Below, piece after piece: positions 48,985-64,000 of a stretch of DNA of 64,000 nucleotides (position 1 is its first letter; every line of letters starts with the position of its first letter). The DNA is from Larus michahellis (Eukaryota > Chordata > Aves > Charadriiformes > Laridae). The translations under genes and the position numbers were made by a program. The DNA lies in contig NC_133918.1 of assembly GCF_964199755.1 (NCBI RefSeq), forward strand, positions 806,001 through 870,000. Direction: 5' to 3'. The notes beneath the pieces were generated by a model. It did no database searches and was not told where the DNA came from. It was given only the letters and a program-made list of their open reading frames with translations.

Positions 48985-49726
48985 AAAGTGCTTTTCTGAC
49001 TCTGTGCAGTGGCTGAGGTGACAGTACCTCGGTAAAGTGCTGTGACAGCAGCGTTTCCATTTCATGCGGTATTTGTACCACTAGAGGGGATCCAAGCTGC
49101 ACGTTTTTCACTCCGTTCAACCGGGAGAGCAGCAGCAGCTTGTCCTGGGCACACAGGCAAAGCATCCTTCGGCTGCCAGGCTCTACCGGGTTGGGATGGG
49201 AGAGTAAAATTCCTGCATGTCCGAACAAGGTACGTGGCTTCCCCTAGTCTGGCAGTCCCTGAGCAGGAGCAGTCACTGACGTGCGCTTCAAAAATCTCAA
49301 AGGGCTTGATCTTGTCTGTTGCCCCGTGAAGGGCTTCTCCAGCAGGACCCTGGTGTGGGGTTCTGCAGCTACCCAGGGGCAGCAGTGCCCTGCAGCTCCT
49401 GACCAGGCCGGCGTTTGTTTTCGGTAACTGCTTGAGGAAGACGTTGAATGGCATTAGTACAGTAAAACCTCAGAGGTTTGAGGTAAAACAGAGCCAGTTT
49501 TCTGTTCAGTAATTTCACTTTTTAGCTAAGCCTCTGCAGGGTGTGCAGAAACTGTTCCCTCTGCGTGCCAAGACCTGTGTTTGTAGTGGATCCCAAGGGC
49601 TGGTCTGCAGAGAGGCTCCTGCAGACTCCTCTCATCACTGTAACAGCCCAGGCCCCTCACGCTGTTGTGTGACCCTTGGAGGGTCGGAAGCGGAAAAGCA
49701 CAGAGGGGTCACACTTGTAGGGAGGA
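48985..49726. other. Intergenic, no gene seen
   Basis: Convergent intergenic space between the myosin gene and UNC13A. Only short open frames. Confidence 0.5.
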
Positions 49727-50260
49727 ATCGTAGAATCATAGAGTGGTTTGGGTGGGAAGGGACCTTAAAGCCCACCCAGTTCCAACCCTCTGCCCTGGTC
49801 AGGGAGCCTCCCTCAGCCCAGGTTGCTCCAAGCCCCGGCCAACCTGGCCTTGAACCCCTCCAGGGATGGGGCAGCCACAGCTTCTCTGGGCAACCTGGGC
49901 CAGGGGCTCACCCCCCTCACAGCAAACAATTTCTGCCTCACATCTCATCTCAATCCCCCCTCTTCCAGTTTCAAACCCTTCCCCCTTGTCCCGTGGCTCC
50001 CCTCCCTGCTCCAGAATCCCTCCCCAGCTTTCCTGGAGCCCCTTTAGGGACTGGAAGGGGCTGGGAGGTCTCCGCGGAGCCTTCTCTTCTCCAGGCTGAA
50101 CCCCCCCAGCTCTCTCAGCCTGTCCTCCCAGCAGAGGGGCTCCAGCCCTCCCAGCATCTCCGGGGCCTCCTCCGGCCCCGCTCCAACAGCTCCGTGTCCT
50201 TCTTGTGCTGAGGGCTCCAGAGCCGGGCGCAGCACTGCAGGTGGGGTGATCTGAGGTGAG
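49727..50260 (-). mobile_element. CR1 LINE fragment, inverted
   Basis: Near-identical inverted copy of the 11.5/12.8/26.7 kb subfamily: ATCGTAGAATCATAGAGTGG through CAACAGCTCCGTGTCCTTCT. Confidence 0.93.
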
Positions 50261-50339
50261 ACTGAGCGGTCTGTAGGAGCCGACAGAAAGGTGACCCCCA
50301 AACTGCCCAACAGGGTATTCCATCCCATCGCCGTATAAA

Positions 50340-50640
50340 AGCTGAGGAATCAAAGGGTCAGGTCTTCAATGGCCGGTGTCCGAGGAGGACACTGTTTGTC
50401 TGCCTTTGTTCCCGATCCATGCCTTCTGGAATCCAGCTCCCGTCCATCACCGTGTCCAGTCTGGGCCTTTCCCTGTGCTGCCGGGGATGTGATCGTCGTC
50501 CCACGAGCTTGATACTGGTTTTGTAGATCCTGTATATTATTTTATTAATATTTTCATTAAAGTAATTTAGTTTCTTCTAACCTCATAAGTCTCTCCCTCT
50601 CCTTAGAGAGATGTGGGGCAGAGCGACTGTTGGGCCCAAA
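50340..50640. other. Possible old LTR-type repeat
   Basis: The AT-rich stretch near 50535-50600 (ATTTTCATTAAAGTAATTTA, CATAAGTCTCTCCCTC) resembles the ends of avian endogenous retroviral LTRs as I recall them. There is no second copy in the window to compare with, so this is tentative. Confidence 0.25.
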
Positions 50641-50889
50641 CCCCTGCACCGGGAGACCCCAGTTTTCCTCCTCGCTCAGTTTTTGCTGGGCTTTGCGAAG
50701 TCGGGGGGGGGGGGGGGGGTGTGGGGGGGTGTGTGTGTGTGCGCTGAAATGCAGCCCTTGGTGAGGCTGAGCGCGGACGGAGTTCCTGCAGCTGTTTATC
50801 CTCAGGGATCACCTTAAAGGTGCCGCACCGGGGTGGGAGTGGGGATGAAGAGCCCCTGGCTGCCCACCCCCGCTCCCAGCAGCCACAGT

Positions 50890-52478
50890 GAAGGGTGTGC
50901 TTTTTAATGTCAGTTATAATAAAATATTTTTACAGAGCCCAAAAAATTCAAAATAGTGCAAAACATCTCACTGTCATGCATCCATGGTAGCCACCGCCGG
51001 CGGTGCCGCACGGGGTGGTACAGACACACAGGCATCGGTGACACATGTGCTACAGGAGCAGAATTGGTCGGTTCAATCACATGCCGAACGGGACAGTTTG
51101 GGGAGGGGGCAGGGGGCCAGGGGCACCACGGGCGGGGGGGTGGGGGGGTGCGGGGCTGAGCCCCAGCCCGGCCGTGCGGGAGCAGCGGTTAGAAAAGGGG
51201 TGTAAACATTGAACAGAAACGAGAGAGGAAAGCTAAACCCTTTGGTCCCGGGCAAACCCTATAGAAAAAGGACCGTGGGGGCCAGTGGGGGTACCCTGTT
51301 TTGGGATGGGGAGGGGGCTGAGAGAGGTATATTGACTTGTGGGGTCATCAGGCCTCTGCCTTCCCTGGTACTTCGGGCAAGCTGGCCAGCTGGGGTGGCC
51401 ATCCCCGGCACCGTGCACCCTGGCCACTCGCACGAGACACGCACACCACTGATCACGCAGAAATGGTGGTTAATGAGAGACTGGGGGGGTGGGGGGTCCT
51501 CTGGGTTGAGGCGGGGGGGTGGGAAGGGTCTTGCTTGCGCCAAGGAGGTCCCCTGGGTGCCGCTGCACTGCACAGGGATGGCTGGTCCCCACTGGCCAGA
51601 GCAAAAGGACCAGCCCAGGGTCCCTCTGCCCCAGTGCCCCCAGCCCTCGCCCCCAAGCCCTGGTACCCTGGAGGTGTGGGGGGGCGGCAGTGGGGCAGCC
51701 CACGGTAGTGGCAAGGCAGGGAAGACAGGATACGGGCCGGGGGCTGCTCCCTGCCGCTCCCGGCCCTGGTGATGCCACCGCCAGTCAGGGAGGGTCCCCT
51801 GTGCGGGGCATGTGGGGGCTGTGTCCCCCCCCCAGCCCCCGGCCCCAACCCAACAGCCCCAATAGCCCTTCCGGGTGCAGGCCACAGCCACATCGTCCGC
51901 CTGCCCCGTGTATGTACAGCTATTTACAAATGTACAGGGTGCTCAGTGGGTGGGAGCGTCCCTGTCCCTCAGGGCGCCCAGCGATGCTGGAGGGGCTGGG
52001 GACAAGGGGCCGTCGTGCTGCGCCAGCTGCTCGCCAACACGCCAGGGCGGCATGGGACACCACCCCCAGCCCTTTCCTTGTGTCGCTCGATGAGGTTTGG
52101 GGCTCAGGGTAGGGTCAGGGATGGGCAATGGGGGTTCCTCCATCTCAGGCAGGCTGGGAAGGGGCAGGTCTGTCCCATGGCCTGGTCTGGGGCCCTTCCC
52201 TGCAGCCCCACCAGCCCCAGCACCTTCCCGTCGGGGTGGGATGGGGACACGGCCGTGCTCTGAACCGCTGTCACGCAGCCAGTCCGGCCAAGAGAGGGAC
52301 AGGAGGGGGTCTGTCACTGCAGCCACGTCTGTCCCTCACCCACACCAGGGCCAGGAAGGAGACTCCTCTCGTGGCCGCTCTTATGGCTTGTACATGGCTG
52401 GAGGATGCTGTAGAAAAGGGGCCAGGAGTGGGGGGGGGGTGAAGGCTGGGGCCGGGGGGGGGTGTGTGTGGAAGGCGT
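50890..52478 (-). other. UNC13A: UNC13A 3'UTR (probable)
   Basis: Sequence downstream of the UNC13A stop on the minus strand: no coding frame, GC-rich near the stop and AT-richer at its far end. A minus-strand ATTAAA at 50903-50908 is a candidate polyadenylation signal. A G-run at 50703-50720 and the CR1 at 49.7 kb lie beyond it. The end of the transcript is an estimate. Confidence 0.55.
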
Positions 52479-63653
<11,175 letters not shown>

Positions 63654-63942
63654 CTGCAGCCGAAATGAGGGACAGGACCCGCCCAGAGAGCAGCAAAGAG
63701 GAGGAAAGAAGGAGAGAAGGAGACCATGAGTCCCACAGCAGTGAAACAACCCAACGCCTGGATACACCCTGGGACCCCCCTAGACCCTCCGGCCCCACAG
63801 ACGCGCTGGGAGCAGCGTGGGCACAGCCACTGGGAGCCAGATCCAGCACATCTGGTCTCCACGGGCAGCTCCAGCACAGCTGTGAAGGTATCGGCCACCA
63901 AGCTCACGTGCAACTCTATCCCGCACTGCAGCGAGCCGGTGG

Positions 63943-63992
63943 CATTAAATTAATCTAGACTAATTAACCAATTAACTCATTAATTAGCTAAT
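63943..63992. promoter_or_regulatory. AT-rich cluster of TAAT/ATTA cores
   Basis: Fifty bases with at least eight ATTA or TAAT cores, including TAATTA and ATTAATTA, in otherwise GC-rich UNC13A intron. They look like homeodomain binding sites. Function is inferred from motifs only. Confidence 0.35.
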
Positions 63993-64000
63993 CTCCCGCG

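Noticed and set aside
63654-64000. A further upstream UNC13A exon at the window edge
   Set aside because: The residues expected before TISNV are not found in any minus frame; the open frame there lacks family motifs.

Overview
This is vertebrate nuclear DNA, almost certainly from a bird. Evidence: at least a dozen CR1 retrotransposon copies, several ending in the ATTCTATGAT-type 3' tail; compact, very GC-rich genes as on avian microchromosomes; and intron-containing genes for vertebrate proteins. The species cannot be told from the sequence.

Layout, left to right. (1) 1-99: the acidic C-terminus of MBD3 on the + strand, with a donor right after the stop and a probable 3'UTR exon from 1715. 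(2) About 3.6-13.5 kb: intergenic DNA with three CR1 copies and an LTR-like fragment. (3) 14.4-26.4 kb, + strand: MEX3D, a two-exon gene for a double-KH, RING-finger RNA-binding protein, with a CpG-island promoter, a 9.2 kb intron and an AT-rich 3'UTR. (4) 29.0-46.6 kb, + strand: a complete class V myosin gene. It has 37 predicted exons that stay in frame throughout (about 1,730 aa): motor head, six IQ motifs, short coiled coil and dilute-type globular tail. It is closest to MYO5B but lies in an MBD3/MEX3D/UNC13A neighbourhood where, to my knowledge, mammals have no MYO5 gene. It is treated here as MYO5B-like, possibly a fourth MYO5 ohnolog. (5) 46.7-50.3 kb: a repeat-filled intergenic gap, including a degraded 1.9 kb CR1. 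(6) 50.9-63.65 kb, minus strand: the 3' part of UNC13A (C-terminal half of the MUN domain, C2C domain and 3'UTR), convergent with the myosin gene. It includes exons of 6, 39, 30 and 57 nt.

No bacterial-type system, CRISPR array, tRNA or rRNA was seen. The genes act in chromatin repression (MBD3), mRNA regulation (MEX3D), actin-based cargo transport (MYO5-like) and synaptic vesicle priming (UNC13A). They are not an operon or pathway; their association looks like conserved ancient synteny.

The most notable features are the MYO5B-like gene, a 32-copy 11-bp minisatellite grown from a CR1 tail that forms the 3' splice region of one of its introns, two GC-AG introns in the same gene, and the UNC13A microexons with a long pyrimidine tract before a 57-nt cassette exon.
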